From: CAZDCD01 sp964503885
GTDB lineage: Bacteria; Bacteroidota; Bacteroidia; Bacteroidales; UBA10428
Reading direction: 5' to 3'
Length of the DNA stretch: 64,000 nucleotides
Assembly (NCBI GenBank): GCA_964503885.1
Contig: CAZDCD010000003.1
Location: 124,001-188,000, forward strand
Under the pieces are notes generated by a model. That model had not been told where the DNA came from. It ran no database searches and saw only the letters and a program-made list of their open reading frames with translations. Of the stretch, positions 45,371-54,681 are shown piece after piece; position 1 is the first letter of the stretch; every line of letters starts with the position of its first letter. The position numbers and the translations under genes are program-made.

Positions 45371-46063
45371 ATGGAAATATCGATTTTAAACCAGCCCGAT
45401 GACAACTCCTGCGGACCCACAAGCCTGCATGCCGTATACAATTATATGGGATACAGGATCGGGCTTGAGACACTTCTTGAAGAAGTGAAATCGCTTTCGG
45501 AAGGAGGAACTCTGGCGATGCTGCTGGGATTCGATGCATTAAAACGAGGCTTTCATGCGATTATCTATTCCTATAACCTGAAGGTATTTGATCCCAGCTG
45601 GGAAAATCTTGATTGTAAAGAGCTTGTAAATAAATTGGAAGAACAACTGAAATTTAAGAACGGGAAGAAATTTACCGAAGCTACCATGGCTTATATTCAG
45701 TTTATCAGTGCAGGAGGTGAAATCCTGTTCGAAGATCTTTCTCCTGAATTGCTGCACTGGTACTTCGACAGGCAGTTACCCGTACTTGCCGGGTTGAGTG
45801 CAAATTACCTGTATAAATGTCCCAGGGAATATTCAAAATCGTCAAGCAATATCGTTTTTGATGATATCAGGGGTGAACCGCAGGGACATTTTGTTGTTCT
45901 ACATGGGGTAGCAAAAAAAGGATTTATCAAGGTAGCCGATCCTTATAAGCGCAACCCGATATCGGAAAGCAACTATTACGAGGTGGATCCGATACGTCTG
46001 ATCAATGCCATTCATCTTGGTATAGTTACATACGATGCAAACCTGTTGATCATTTCAAAATGA
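45371..46063 (+). CDS. C39-like cysteine peptidase family protein
   Basis: The 230-residue protein starts with the papain-like motif SILNQPDDNSCGPTSLHAVYNYMGY, the Cys nucleophile region of C39/C70-like peptidases. Late in the protein is the His/Asp part GHFVVLHGVAKKGFIKVADPYK. It has no transporter domain and no signal peptide, so it is not a bacteriocin-exporter leader peptidase. It is probably a cytoplasmic processing or editing hydrolase for the product of the neighbouring RimK-like ligase (inference; substrate unknown). The stop is nine bases before the RimK-like gene. Confidence 0.82.
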   Translation: MEISILNQPDDNSCGPTSLHAVYNYMGYRIGLETLLEEVKSLSEGGTLAMLLGFDALKRGFHAIIYSYNLKVFDPSWENLDCKELVNKLEEQLKFKNGKKFTEATMAYIQFISAGGEILFEDLSPELLHWYFDRQLPVLAGLSANYLYKCPREYSKSSSNIVFDDIRGEPQGHFVVLHGVAKKGFIKVADPYKRNPISESNYYEVDPIRLINAIHLGIVTYDANLLIISK

Positions 46064-46072
46064 AACCAAGTC

Positions 46073-47572
46073 ATGCATAAAATAATCGTCCTCAGCTCAC
46101 CGCAGAACTGGAATTTTGAGATCGACGGTGTTGAGGTGATCACTTCCAAAGACTATTTATCCAGTCCCCAGTATGGGGGACTGAAAAATGCACGCATTTT
46201 CAACCTCAGTAACGATTACAGTTACCAGTCCAGAGGCTATTATGTATCGCTGCTTGCAGAAGCAAGGGGACAAAAACCGTTGCCAGACGTGAAAACCATA
46301 CTCGATCTTAAGGCACCGTCGCTTGTGCGGGTTGTATCGGATAATCTCGATGAACTGATCCGGAGAAGCCTGAAACACCTGAAATCGAATGAGTTCATTC
46401 TGAGCATATATTTCGGACAGAATGTTTCTGCACAGTATCTTAAACTGGCTGCCGAGCTATACAAACTATTTCCATCTCCCCTGCTCAGGGCAAAATTTAA
46501 TTTCAGCAAAAATAAATGGCTCCTTCAGGGCATAAGGGCGATATCCATGAAAGATATTCCGGAAGATCATATGGAATATATCCGTGATTTTGCCAAAAAC
46601 TATTTTTCCAAAAAACGTTACGACAAGACGCGTCCCGACAAATCGATCTACGACCTGGCGATTCTTTATTCGGCCGAATCCGAAGCGCCTCCCTCAAACA
46701 GACAAGCCATAAACAAATTTGTGGAAACAGCCGAAAAAATGGGCTTTTATGTTGAAATTATTACCCAGGAAGATTTTCACCGGCTGCCGGCTTTCGATGC
46801 ATTGTTTATCAGGGACAATACGTCGGTAAACAACCACACATACCGGTTTGCACGGAGAGCACAGTCCGAAGGGCTGGCCATAATCGATTACCCCGATACA
46901 ATCCTGAAATGCAACAATAAGGTCTATATGGCAGAGCTGCTGCAACTTGCCAATATCCTCACCCCAAAAACAATGATCATCCATCACGAAAACAAGAATG
47001 AAGTATTGACAACACTGGGATTGCCCTGTGTAATAAAATTGCCCGATTCAACCTTCTCACTTGGCGTTAAGAAGGTGAATACTCCTGAAGAGCTGGCTGC
47101 CGAAATAAAACGATTGCTCGACTATTCTGAAATGATCCTGGCCCAGCAGTATATGTATACTGATTTTGACTGGCGGATAGGCATTCTCGACGGCAAAGTT
47201 ATTTTTGCCTGCAAGTATTTTATGGCAAAAGGGCACTGGCAGATTTACAACTGGAAGGCAAGAATCAAACGGGAACAGGAGGGCGATTTTGCCTGTCTCC
47301 CAACTGAAAATGTTCCCGATTATATCCTCAAAACAGCCCTTAAGGCATCTGCACTGGTATACAGTAAAGGTTTGTATGGTGTTGACATCAAGGAAATTGA
47401 TGGAAAGGCTTATGTTATCGAAGTCAACGACAATCCCAACATCGATTTCGGGATCGAGGATGCAATGTTGAAAGATGAACTCTACCATACGGTCATCAAA
47501 GCCATAAAAAACAGGATTGAAGAAAAAACCGGAATACAGGATGGAATCAGAACCGAAATACAGGCTGTTTGA
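46073..47572 (+). CDS. RimK-like ATP-grasp ligase with N-terminal extension
   Basis: The 499-residue protein has an N-terminal ~190 residues specific to this subfamily (KIIVLSSPQNWNFEIDGVEVITSKDYL). A second part with a pre-ATP-grasp fold follows (YDLAILYSAESEAPPSNRQAI, DALFIRDNTSVNNHTYRFARRAQ). The ATP-grasp core has PCVIKLPDSTFSLGVKKV, LAQQYMYTDFDWRIGILDGKVIFACKYF and the Mg-binding VIEVNDNPNIDFGIEDAM. RimK enzymes add glutamate or other amino acids to a C-terminal carboxylate through an acyl phosphate. The specific acceptor here is unknown. The C39-like gene precedes it and the GCS2 gene overlaps its end by 32 bases, a strongly coupled set. Confidence 0.87.
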   Translation: MHKIIVLSSPQNWNFEIDGVEVITSKDYLSSPQYGGLKNARIFNLSNDYSYQSRGYYVSLLAEARGQKPLPDVKTILDLKAPSLVRVVSDNLDELIRRSLKHLKSNEFILSIYFGQNVSAQYLKLAAELYKLFPSPLLRAKFNFSKNKWLLQGIRAISMKDIPEDHMEYIRDFAKNYFSKKRYDKTRPDKSIYDLAILYSAESEAPPSNRQAINKFVETAEKMGFYVEIITQEDFHRLPAFDALFIRDNTSVNNHTYRFARRAQSEGLAIIDYPDTILKCNNKVYMAELLQLANILTPKTMIIHHENKNEVLTTLGLPCVIKLPDSTFSLGVKKVNTPEELAAEIKRLLDYSEMILAQQYMYTDFDWRIGILDGKVIFACKYFMAKGHWQIYNWKARIKREQEGDFACLPTENVPDYILKTALKASALVYSKGLYGVDIKEIDGKAYVIEVNDNPNIDFGIEDAMLKDELYHTVIKAIKNRIEEKTGIQDGIRTEIQAV

Positions 47573-48776
47573 GGTTACGGGTATTGAGCTAGAATACATG
47601 ATCGTTGATCGTGATACACTGAAAGTCTGCCCCATTGCAGATTTAGTCATGCAAGACAAAAGCGGTGAATTTGCTGCAGATATCGTTAACGGAAAAATCG
47701 AATGGTCAAATGAACTTGTGAACCACGTCCTGGAGCTTAAAACGCATCGTCCTGAACCCTCCCTGAAAGGAGTGGCCAAAGAATTTCATAAAAATATTCT
47801 TGAAATCGATATGATCCTTTCCCGGCACAATGCGATGCTTCTGCCTTCAGCTGCGCATCCGTTTATGAACCCTGGTCAGGAAACTGAGCTCTGGAAACAC
47901 GATTACAGCAATATTTATTCGCTTTATCACCGTATATTCGACTGCCGGAGCCATGGCTGGGCAAATCTTCAAAGCATGCACCTGAACCTTCCGTTTTGTG
48001 ACGATGAGGAATTTTCGAGACTTCACGCCGCAATCCGCCTGCTGCTTCCAATAATACCGGCAATTGCAGCCAGTTCTCCTGTACTTGACGGCGTGCCGAC
48101 CGGATGGGCTGATTCACGCATGGAAGCATACCTGCATCACCAGCAGATCATGCCGTCGCTGATGGGAAAACTTATCCCGGAGCCGGTTTATTCCGAGGAG
48201 GACTATGCCCTGAAAATTTTCAACCCTATCAGGCAAGATATTGGCCCCTTCGATCACAACGGCATTATGGAACACCATTTTCTCAATTCGAGAGGAGCGA
48301 TTGCCCGTTTTGACAGGGGAGCAATCGAAATAAGGGTGATCGATACACAGGAATGCCCCGCGGCAGATATTGCCCTTGCAGAGGCCATTACACAGGTATT
48401 GAAATTGCTTGTAAAAGAGAAATGGACTGCATTCAGGTATCAGGCTATATGGAAAGAAAACGAGCTGTTCAACATTTTTCATGATGTAATCAGAGAGGGT
48501 GAACATACCGAAATTAGGAACGGAGCATACCTGAGAATGTTCGGACTGAAAGAGAATACAATTTCTGCCAACGGGCTCTGGAAACACCTTTACAAGGTAA
48601 TTGCCAGAAAAATGGAACGCAAAAACGGTGCCATGATGAAAAAAATCCTGGATGAGGGAACATTGTCCTCAAGGATCATGAAAAGATTGGACGGCGACTA
48701 TTCAAACAGTCACCTTGTTTCTATTTATACATTGTTAGCTTATTGCCTTAAGAAAAATATGCAACTGGGGATATGA
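47541..48776 (+). CDS. GCS2-family carboxylate-amine ligase
   Basis: The 411-residue protein fits the glutamate-cysteine ligase type 2 (YbdK-like) family: YRLFEVTGIELEYMIVDRDTL with the first metal/ATP Glu pair, EWSNELVNHVLELKT, LPSAAHPFMNP, LQSMHLNLPFCDDEEF, SSPVLDGVPTGWADSRMEAY, and ARFDRGAIEIRVIDTQECPAADIA. Such enzymes join an amino acid amine to the gamma-carboxylate of glutamate, but many are not glutathione-specific. ATG 47541 was chosen because the alternative TTG at 47517 only adds a poorly conserved eight residues and lies deeper in the RimK gene. It overlaps the next gene by four bases (ATGA). Confidence 0.87.
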   Translation: MESEPKYRLFEVTGIELEYMIVDRDTLKVCPIADLVMQDKSGEFAADIVNGKIEWSNELVNHVLELKTHRPEPSLKGVAKEFHKNILEIDMILSRHNAMLLPSAAHPFMNPGQETELWKHDYSNIYSLYHRIFDCRSHGWANLQSMHLNLPFCDDEEFSRLHAAIRLLLPIIPAIAASSPVLDGVPTGWADSRMEAYLHHQQIMPSLMGKLIPEPVYSEEDYALKIFNPIRQDIGPFDHNGIMEHHFLNSRGAIARFDRGAIEIRVIDTQECPAADIALAEAITQVLKLLVKEKWTAFRYQAIWKENELFNIFHDVIREGEHTEIRNGAYLRMFGLKENTISANGLWKHLYKVIARKMERKNGAMMKKILDEGTLSSRIMKRLDGDYSNSHLVSIYTLLAYCLKKNMQLGI

Positions 48777-49519
48777 AACTGATTCTTACATGCGAACATG
48801 GTGGTAACCGGATTCCCGATGAATACGGGAAATTTTTCAGCATGGTGCCTGAAGTGCTAAATTCTCATCGTGCGCTTGATTCGGGAGCACTGGATCTGTT
48901 CCGGGCGCTCTCGCCCATTGCCCATTATGTGCAATTTTCTGAAACTTGCCGCCTGCTAATCGACCTGAACAGATCGCTGCAAAGCAGCACTCTTTTTTCA
49001 GAATTTACTTCGTCCTTCAACAGTGTTAAAAAAGAAAAAATTGTAAAGGATTTTTACACCCCCTATAGGCAATCAGTTATAAAAAAGACAGCGGAATATA
49101 TAGCTTCCGGAACCCCGGTCATCCATGTCGCCGTGCATACCTTTACACCGGAATTAAACGGTGAGGTCAGGAAAAATGATATCGGCCTTCTTTTCGACCC
49201 GGAAAATGATGCGGAAGAAATCTGCTGCAGGATGTGGCAAAATGTTCTGCAAAGCACAAGCCCCTCGACCAGGGTAATGTTCAACTACCCGTACCTGGGA
49301 ACAACCGATGGCCTTACCAAAGATCTGAGAAACCTCTTCCCACTGAATTATGCAGGTATTGAACTCGAGGTAAACCAGAAATATACTGCTCGCAATACCA
49401 TGGACCCGGAAATGAAAAAGCTGATCTGTAAATCCCTGGCGGAATGCATCCGCCATATACATGATAATCATCATAAAATGAGCATATTTTCTAATGAAAC
49501 AAGGCATAGGAAATATTAA
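48773..49519 (+). CDS. N-formylglutamate amidohydrolase family protein
   Basis: The 248-residue protein has the family's N-terminal metal motif LILTCEHGGNRIPDEYGKFF, LIDLNRSLQSSTLFSEF (the conserved DLNR), and VIHVAVHTFTPELNGEVRKNDIGLLFDPE. It ends in FNYPYLGTTDGLTKDLR and IELEVNQKYTAR. Family members are zinc hydrolases of N-acylated amino acids, best known from histidine degradation, but no hut genes are here. In this context an N-acyl or glutamyl amide of the cluster product is the likelier substrate (inference). It is translationally coupled to the GCS2 gene through ATGA. Confidence 0.85.
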   Translation: MKLILTCEHGGNRIPDEYGKFFSMVPEVLNSHRALDSGALDLFRALSPIAHYVQFSETCRLLIDLNRSLQSSTLFSEFTSSFNSVKKEKIVKDFYTPYRQSVIKKTAEYIASGTPVIHVAVHTFTPELNGEVRKNDIGLLFDPENDAEEICCRMWQNVLQSTSPSTRVMFNYPYLGTTDGLTKDLRNLFPLNYAGIELEVNQKYTARNTMDPEMKKLICKSLAECIRHIHDNHHKMSIFSNETRHRKY

Positions 49520-49523
49520 TCCC

Positions 49524-49531
49524 TATTTTTG
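49524..49531 (+). promoter_or_regulatory. Candidate -7 box before the MscS gene
   Basis: TATTTTTG fits TAnnTTTG, 31 bases before the MscS ATG at 49562. It has no convincing -33 partner. If real, the channel could be expressed apart from the upstream operon. Confidence 0.3.
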
Positions 49532-49561
49532 TAATGAACCGATAAAGGAGCTGTAAACAGA

Positions 49562-50497
49562 ATGAAACCAACAGGTAAAATACTGATCCCGGTACTGGTA
49601 ATATTGCTGCAGATAGCGTTGTTAATATCCCTGAATTACATTGAGCTTACAGAAAAAACAATCGACCTTGTTAAGAAAATAGTGAATATTTCACTGACTT
49701 TTACCATCGCCTGGTTATTCATGGCACTGATAAACCTTGGCAAGCGAATACTGATCAAGAATATCGATCTTACTCAGAAGGATAATTACGAAGCGAGAAA
49801 AATCTTTACCCGGTTCAGTATCCTGGAAAAAATCCTGTTTGTCATCATCATTTTTATTGCTATTGCTGCTGCGCTTATGAATTTCGAATCGATCAGAAAG
49901 CTGGGAATCAGCCTGTTTGCTTCAGCAGGTATTGCCGGTATCATCATTGGCCTGGCAGCACAGAAAATTATCGGTACTTTTCTTGCAGGCATTCAGCTGG
50001 CCATTACACAACCAATAAAAATCGATGATGTGGTAATCATAGAGAATGAATGGGGACGTATTGAGGAAATAAATTTAACATTTGTAGTAGTAAGGATCTG
50101 GGATAAAAGAAGGTTGATAGTGCCTACCACTTATTTTATTGAAAACCCTTTCCAGAACTGGACCAAGGTATCAGCCGACATATTGGGAACGGTGTTTATA
50201 TATACCGATTATACGGTACCCTTTAATGAAGTCCGGAAAAAGCTTGAAGAGCTGGTCAGAGAAAATGCGGAATGGGACGGACAGGTTGCAATTATGCAGG
50301 TTACCGGGGCAACTGAGACTACCATTGAAATGAGGATATTGGTCAGTGCCAAGGATTCGCCGTCGGCATGGAACTTAAGGGTATTTTTACGGGAAAAACT
50401 CATTGCGTTTATCCAGGAAAATTATCCCGAATGCCTGCCGAAAACCAGGATAGTTATTAACAGCGGTACTCAGAAACCAGGCATGACAGAAGGATGA
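49562..50497 (+). CDS. MscS-family mechanosensitive ion channel
   Basis: The 311-residue protein has about four hydrophobic segments (LIPVLVILLQIALLISLNYI, LTFTIAWLFMALINLG, ILFVIIIFIAIAAALMNF, and the pore region ISLFASAGIAGIIIGLAAQKIIGTFLAGIQLAIT). The conserved beta domain follows (IKIDDVVIIENEWGRIEEINLTFVVVRIWDKRRLIVPTTYFIENPFQNWTK). MscS-type channels release solutes on osmotic downshock. Position among ligase, amidohydrolase and aminomutase genes suggests a role with a solute product. It starts 42 bases after the amidohydrolase stop, so read-through is possible. Confidence 0.92.
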   Translation: MKPTGKILIPVLVILLQIALLISLNYIELTEKTIDLVKKIVNISLTFTIAWLFMALINLGKRILIKNIDLTQKDNYEARKIFTRFSILEKILFVIIIFIAIAAALMNFESIRKLGISLFASAGIAGIIIGLAAQKIIGTFLAGIQLAITQPIKIDDVVIIENEWGRIEEINLTFVVVRIWDKRRLIVPTTYFIENPFQNWTKVSADILGTVFIYTDYTVPFNEVRKKLEELVRENAEWDGQVAIMQVTGATETTIEMRILVSAKDSPSAWNLRVFLREKLIAFIQENYPECLPKTRIVINSGTQKPGMTEG

Positions 50498-50678
50498 GAG
50501 TAGACCTGCATGGAATTATTATTATTTGTTAATTTTTTTTACCAAAAAAGAACAAAATGAATTTTTAAACGTATTAATATTGCCATATAAAAAAGAAAAC
50601 AAATAAATTATTAATGTATAACTAATTAGAAGAATATGTTTTACAATCAAATTTTGATGAAAATTCTCGAGAAAAATT
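50498..50678. other. Very AT-rich spacer before kamA
   Basis: 181 bases with long A and T runs. It separates the C39/RimK/GCS2/amidohydrolase/MscS group from the kamA group. It probably contains the promoter for kamA, but the low complexity prevents a firm call. Confidence 0.3.
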
Positions 50679-51938
50679 ATGAACGGTAACCAAACACAGG
50701 AATTTGCTTCTACGGATGGAGAGGTTCCATTAGGTTTAGCAGAGTTTGTATCAAATTCTGCGGTTTTGGAAACATTCCAAAAGCCAAAATTACAACGATC
50801 GGACTTCACTGTTATTAACCCTTCGGTCAGGATCTTTATCCGGAAAAACTTCCCGGGCATTTCGCCAGACCAGTGGAATAGTTGGAAATGGCAAATCCAG
50901 AACAGTTTTACCAGCCTGAAAAAACTTTCACAAATCATTGACTTTACCGGAATTGAAGAAATTGAATCGCTGAAAAAGACGAACCGGCTGCCTTTGCGTA
51001 TTACCCCCTATTATGCCAGTTTAATGGCAGGCGGCAGCCATAACAATCCCATCCGCAAAGCTGTGGTTCCCACCATCAATGAACTGGTTGTTACACCGGG
51101 TGAATCGCCAGATCCCTTGCATGAAGAAGAATGCTCGCCAGCACCCAATCTGATTCACAGGTACCCCGACAGGGTTTTGTTCCTTGCAACAGGTTTCTGC
51201 GCCACTTACTGCAGGTATTGTACACGATCGCATAAGGTCGCCAAAGACAAAATGCATTACGGAATTGCCTCCTGGCAGCCGGCGCTTGATTATATTAAGA
51301 ACAATAAAGTCATACGCGATGTGATTATTTCCGGAGGCGACCCGCTAACCATACCGGAAACGCACCTCGAATACCTGCTGAATGCATTGCGGAAAATCCC
51401 GCATATTGAAATAATACGTATCGGCACAAAAGCACCCGTAGTTATGCCGCAGCGAATAACCAACTCCCTGGTAAAAATGCTCAAAAAGTACCATCCTTTA
51501 TTTATGAGCATTCATTTTATGCATCCCCGTGAACTCACGCCGGAAGTTCATGAAGCCTGTACGCGTCTCGCCAATGCCGGTATACCACTGGGCAGTCAAA
51601 CTGTGCTGCTGAAAGGAATCAATGACAATGTGAATACCATGAGAGATCTTATGCGCGGTCTGCTCGTAAATCGTGTACGTCCTTATTATATTTATCAATG
51701 CGATCCGATACCGGGATCATCACACTTCAGGACATCGGTCAGCAAGGGTATTGAGATCATAAAAGGACTTCGGGGGTTTATCAGTGGTTATGCAGTGCCT
51801 CATTATGTCATTGATGCACCTGGCGGTGGAGGAAAAATACCATTGCTGCCCGAATACTATATCGGAAGAGAAGACAACAATGTTATTCTTCAGAATTACG
51901 AAGGAAAACGGTTTGTCTATCCCGATGAAATGGGATAA
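50679..51938 (+). CDS. kamA: KamA-family radical-SAM aminomutase (lysine 2,3-aminomutase-like)
   Basis: The 419-residue protein has the radical-SAM cluster motif ATGFCATYCRYCTRSHKV (CxxxCxxC) near residue 175, preceded by DRVLFL and followed by VIISGGDPLTIPETHLEYLL, MSIHFMHPRELTPEVHEA, PLGSQTVLLKGIND, and YYIYQCDPIPGSSHFR with the PLP-related region. The C-terminus HYVIDAPGGGGKIPLLP is characteristic of lysine 2,3-aminomutase relatives. These PLP- and SAM-dependent enzymes move an amino group, giving beta-lysine (or beta-glutamate in some members). The substrate is inferred. The GNAT-deacetylase gene begins two bases after its stop. Confidence 0.88.
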   Translation: MNGNQTQEFASTDGEVPLGLAEFVSNSAVLETFQKPKLQRSDFTVINPSVRIFIRKNFPGISPDQWNSWKWQIQNSFTSLKKLSQIIDFTGIEEIESLKKTNRLPLRITPYYASLMAGGSHNNPIRKAVVPTINELVVTPGESPDPLHEEECSPAPNLIHRYPDRVLFLATGFCATYCRYCTRSHKVAKDKMHYGIASWQPALDYIKNNKVIRDVIISGGDPLTIPETHLEYLLNALRKIPHIEIIRIGTKAPVVMPQRITNSLVKMLKKYHPLFMSIHFMHPRELTPEVHEACTRLANAGIPLGSQTVLLKGINDNVNTMRDLMRGLLVNRVRPYYIYQCDPIPGSSHFRTSVSKGIEIIKGLRGFISGYAVPHYVIDAPGGGGKIPLLPEYYIGREDNNVILQNYEGKRFVYPDEMG

Positions 51939-51940
51939 TT

Positions 51941-53698
51941 ATGTTCAGGATACGAAGAGTTGCCGATGCTTTTTTACCGGCAAACCGGAATGCTGTTGAG
52001 CAGGTCTTTTCAATTATAAAAGCCCAATTTCCTGATATCAGCGAAGAAAAGATCAGGGAAATCCGTGAGCAGTTGATCAATCCTTTGCAGTACAGGTTTT
52101 CAGCAATACTTGTAGTTGCAGAGGATGGAAATATAAATGTTCGCGGTTTTGCACTTATGTTCTATATGCCTGATAGAAAATTCTGTTTCCTGGATTATAT
52201 TGCCGTGAAACTTGGAAAGACCTCTTCAGGTGTTGGCGGAGCTCTTTACGAGCGTATCCGTGAAGAAGCAAAATCACTATATGTAACGGGCATTTTTATG
52301 GAATGTCTTCCCGATGATCCAGATCTTTGCAATAACCCTTCCCTGCTTGAACAAAATAAATCTCGTCTTGCTTTTTACGAAAAATACAATGCCAGGCCGG
52401 TTTCAGGCACTGCTTACGAAACACCTGTCAATCAGGGCGAAACTTGTCCTCCTTACCTTGTATACGATGCATTGGGTTCTGAACATGGCCTGCCTGCAGC
52501 CAAAGCGCGTGCTATTGTCAGAGCGATCCTGGAAAGGAAATATCCTGATTATTGCCCCGAATGGTACATCCAAAAAGTAGTAAACTCATTCAAAGACGAT
52601 CCGGTAAAATTGCGGGAGTTCAGATATCGGAAAAAAGCCCCAATCTTTGATAAGGTCAACCACATCGATAAAGACAAGATCATACTGATCATCAACGACC
52701 GGCATGAAATACATCATGTCAGGGAGGTGGGCTATCTCGAAGCGCCGGTAAGGATCATGAGCATACTGCGGGAAATCGCAAAACTGAAAGTATTTAAAAA
52801 CATTCCGGTTGCGAATTATTCCGAATCGCATATACTGGCCATACATAACCGTAAATATGTGGAATATTTTAAGAAGGTTTGCCAAAACCTTGCACCGGGG
52901 AAATCGGTTTATCCCTATGTTTTCCCGGTAAGAAACAGTTACAGGCCGCCAAATGATCTATCCGTACTTGCCGGCTACTATTGCATCGATACTTTTACGC
53001 CCATCAACCGGAATGCTTATCTTGCCGCACGCCGTGGTGTAAATTGTGCCCTGACTGGTGCCGATCAGTTGCTTGAAGGCAGAAGGTCGGTGTATGCACT
53101 GATCAGACCTCCCGGCCATCATGCCGAAGAGAGTGTATTTGGCGGATTCTGTTACTTTAATAATGCGGCAATTGCGGCAAATTACCTGAGCTATTATGGC
53201 AAGGTTGCAATTCTTGATATCGATTATCACCACGGAAACGGTCAGCAACAGATCTTTTACAGGAGGAATGATGTATATACCATTTCAATCCATGGAAACC
53301 CGTCGTTTGCCTATCCTTATTTTTCCGGATTTACCGATGAAAAAGGGGAAGGAGCCGGACAGGACCACAACCTTAATTTTCCGTTAAAGGAAACTGTTAA
53401 CGGCGAAGAATACCGTCAGCATCTGAAAACAGCACTCAGGCACATCATCAGGTACAATCCTGCATACCTGATCGTCTCGTTCGGACTGGATACCGCAAAG
53501 GGTGACCCAACAGGCAGCTGGAGTCTTACCGCACCTGATTTCAGACAAAACGGAGAGCTAATCGGAAAGCTGCACTACCCCGTGATGTTTGTGCAGGAAG
53601 GAGGTTACCGGAACCGTTCGATCGGAATCAATGCCAGAAACTTTTTTGAAGGATTTTGGAACGCTAAATACAAAAACAACGTGAATCACATAAAATGA
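51941..53698 (+). CDS. GNAT acetyltransferase fused to a histone-deacetylase/acetylpolyamine-amidohydrolase domain
   Basis: The 585-residue protein has two enzyme parts. Residues ~1-190 resemble a GNAT (FALMFYMPDRKFCFLDYIAV, SGVGGALYERIREEAKSL, ARPVSGTAYE). Residues ~235-580 are an HDAC/APAH-like domain with the active-site series LIRPPGHHAEESVFGGFCYFNN (His pair ~391), VAILDIDYHHGNGQQQIFY (Zn ligands), VSFGLDTAKGDPTGSW (second Asp) and VQEGGYRNRSIG (Tyr). All zinc and catalytic residues expected are present. One protein thus could acetylate and deacetylate, or the GNAT part is a binding domain. It overlaps the following ligase by four bases and follows kamA by two. Confidence 0.87.
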   Translation: MFRIRRVADAFLPANRNAVEQVFSIIKAQFPDISEEKIREIREQLINPLQYRFSAILVVAEDGNINVRGFALMFYMPDRKFCFLDYIAVKLGKTSSGVGGALYERIREEAKSLYVTGIFMECLPDDPDLCNNPSLLEQNKSRLAFYEKYNARPVSGTAYETPVNQGETCPPYLVYDALGSEHGLPAAKARAIVRAILERKYPDYCPEWYIQKVVNSFKDDPVKLREFRYRKKAPIFDKVNHIDKDKIILIINDRHEIHHVREVGYLEAPVRIMSILREIAKLKVFKNIPVANYSESHILAIHNRKYVEYFKKVCQNLAPGKSVYPYVFPVRNSYRPPNDLSVLAGYYCIDTFTPINRNAYLAARRGVNCALTGADQLLEGRRSVYALIRPPGHHAEESVFGGFCYFNNAAIAANYLSYYGKVAILDIDYHHGNGQQQIFYRRNDVYTISIHGNPSFAYPYFSGFTDEKGEGAGQDHNLNFPLKETVNGEEYRQHLKTALRHIIRYNPAYLIVSFGLDTAKGDPTGSWSLTAPDFRQNGELIGKLHYPVMFVQEGGYRNRSIGINARNFFEGFWNAKYKNNVNHIK

Positions 53699-54681
53699 AA
53701 ATCGGCCTGACATATGATCTAAGGTCGGACTACCTCAGAGAAGGATATTCACCTGAGGAAACTGCGGAATTCGATAAGGAGGAGACCATTGATGGCATTG
53801 AAAAAACGCTGAATGAGCTGGGCTATTCGACCGAACGCATCGGCAATGCGCGAAAATTAATGCACAGGTTACAGGCGGGAGATACGTGGGATGTGGTATT
53901 TAATATTTGCGAAGGATTGTATGGCGACAGCCGGGAATCACTTGTCCCTGCTCTTCTCGATTCCTACCAGGTACCCCATATTTTTTCGGGCGCCGTTACA
54001 CTGGGAATATCGTTGAATAAGGCCTTCACAAAACGTGTTGTCAGGGATGCAGGAATAGGAACACCTGATTTTGTCGTGATAAATGAACCGGGTGAAACCG
54101 AATCATGCAATCTGGCCTTCCCGCTTTTTGCCAAACCGGTGGCGGAAGGTACAGGTAAAGGCATTGAAAACAAATCGGTTATCCGCAATCATACCGATCT
54201 GTCTGAAGTATGCACCGCTCTTTTAAAAACCTTCAGACAACCCGTGCTTGTTGAGGAATTTCTCCCCGGAAGGGAATTTACAGCCGGTGTCATCGGGAAT
54301 GGTGCAGATGCCAGAGTTATTGGTGTAATGGAGGTTGTGTACAAACCCCATGCAAATGCCATCTATTCCTATTTTAACAAGGAAAATTATAAAGACCTGA
54401 TCAATTATATACCGGTGGAGGGTGAATTGTTAAAGAAGTGTGAAGCGATTTCCCTAAAGGCTTGGAAAGTCCTCAATGCTTTTGACGGAGGGCGCATTGA
54501 CCTCAGGATGGATAAGAATGGAAACCTGAATTTCCTGGAAATAAATCCGTTGGCCGGGCTGAATCCTGTACATTCCGATCTGCCTATACTCGCGTCGTTC
54601 AATGGTATTACTTATACACAATTGATCGGAGAAATCGTGGAAGCTGCACTGAAACGAATAAAAGGAAATCATGCAGGGTAA
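53695..54681 (+). CDS. D-Ala-D-Ala-ligase-like ATP-grasp enzyme 1
   Basis: The 328-residue protein shows the pre-ATP-grasp and ATP-grasp folds: NICEGLYGDSRESLVPALLDSY, IFSGAVTLGISLNKAFTKRVV, FAKPVAEGTGKGIENKS, VLVEEFLPGREFTAGVIGNGADA, GGRIDLRMDKNGNLNFLEINPLAGLNP. Family members form dipeptide or amide bonds with amino acids. Because the neighbours are kamA and the deacetylase fusion, the substrate is probably a beta-amino acid or its derivative rather than D-Ala (inference). It overlaps both neighbours, by four and 11 bases. Confidence 0.88.
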   Translation: MKIGLTYDLRSDYLREGYSPEETAEFDKEETIDGIEKTLNELGYSTERIGNARKLMHRLQAGDTWDVVFNICEGLYGDSRESLVPALLDSYQVPHIFSGAVTLGISLNKAFTKRVVRDAGIGTPDFVVINEPGETESCNLAFPLFAKPVAEGTGKGIENKSVIRNHTDLSEVCTALLKTFRQPVLVEEFLPGREFTAGVIGNGADARVIGVMEVVYKPHANAIYSYFNKENYKDLINYIPVEGELLKKCEAISLKAWKVLNAFDGGRIDLRMDKNGNLNFLEINPLAGLNPVHSDLPILASFNGITYTQLIGEIVEAALKRIKGNHAG

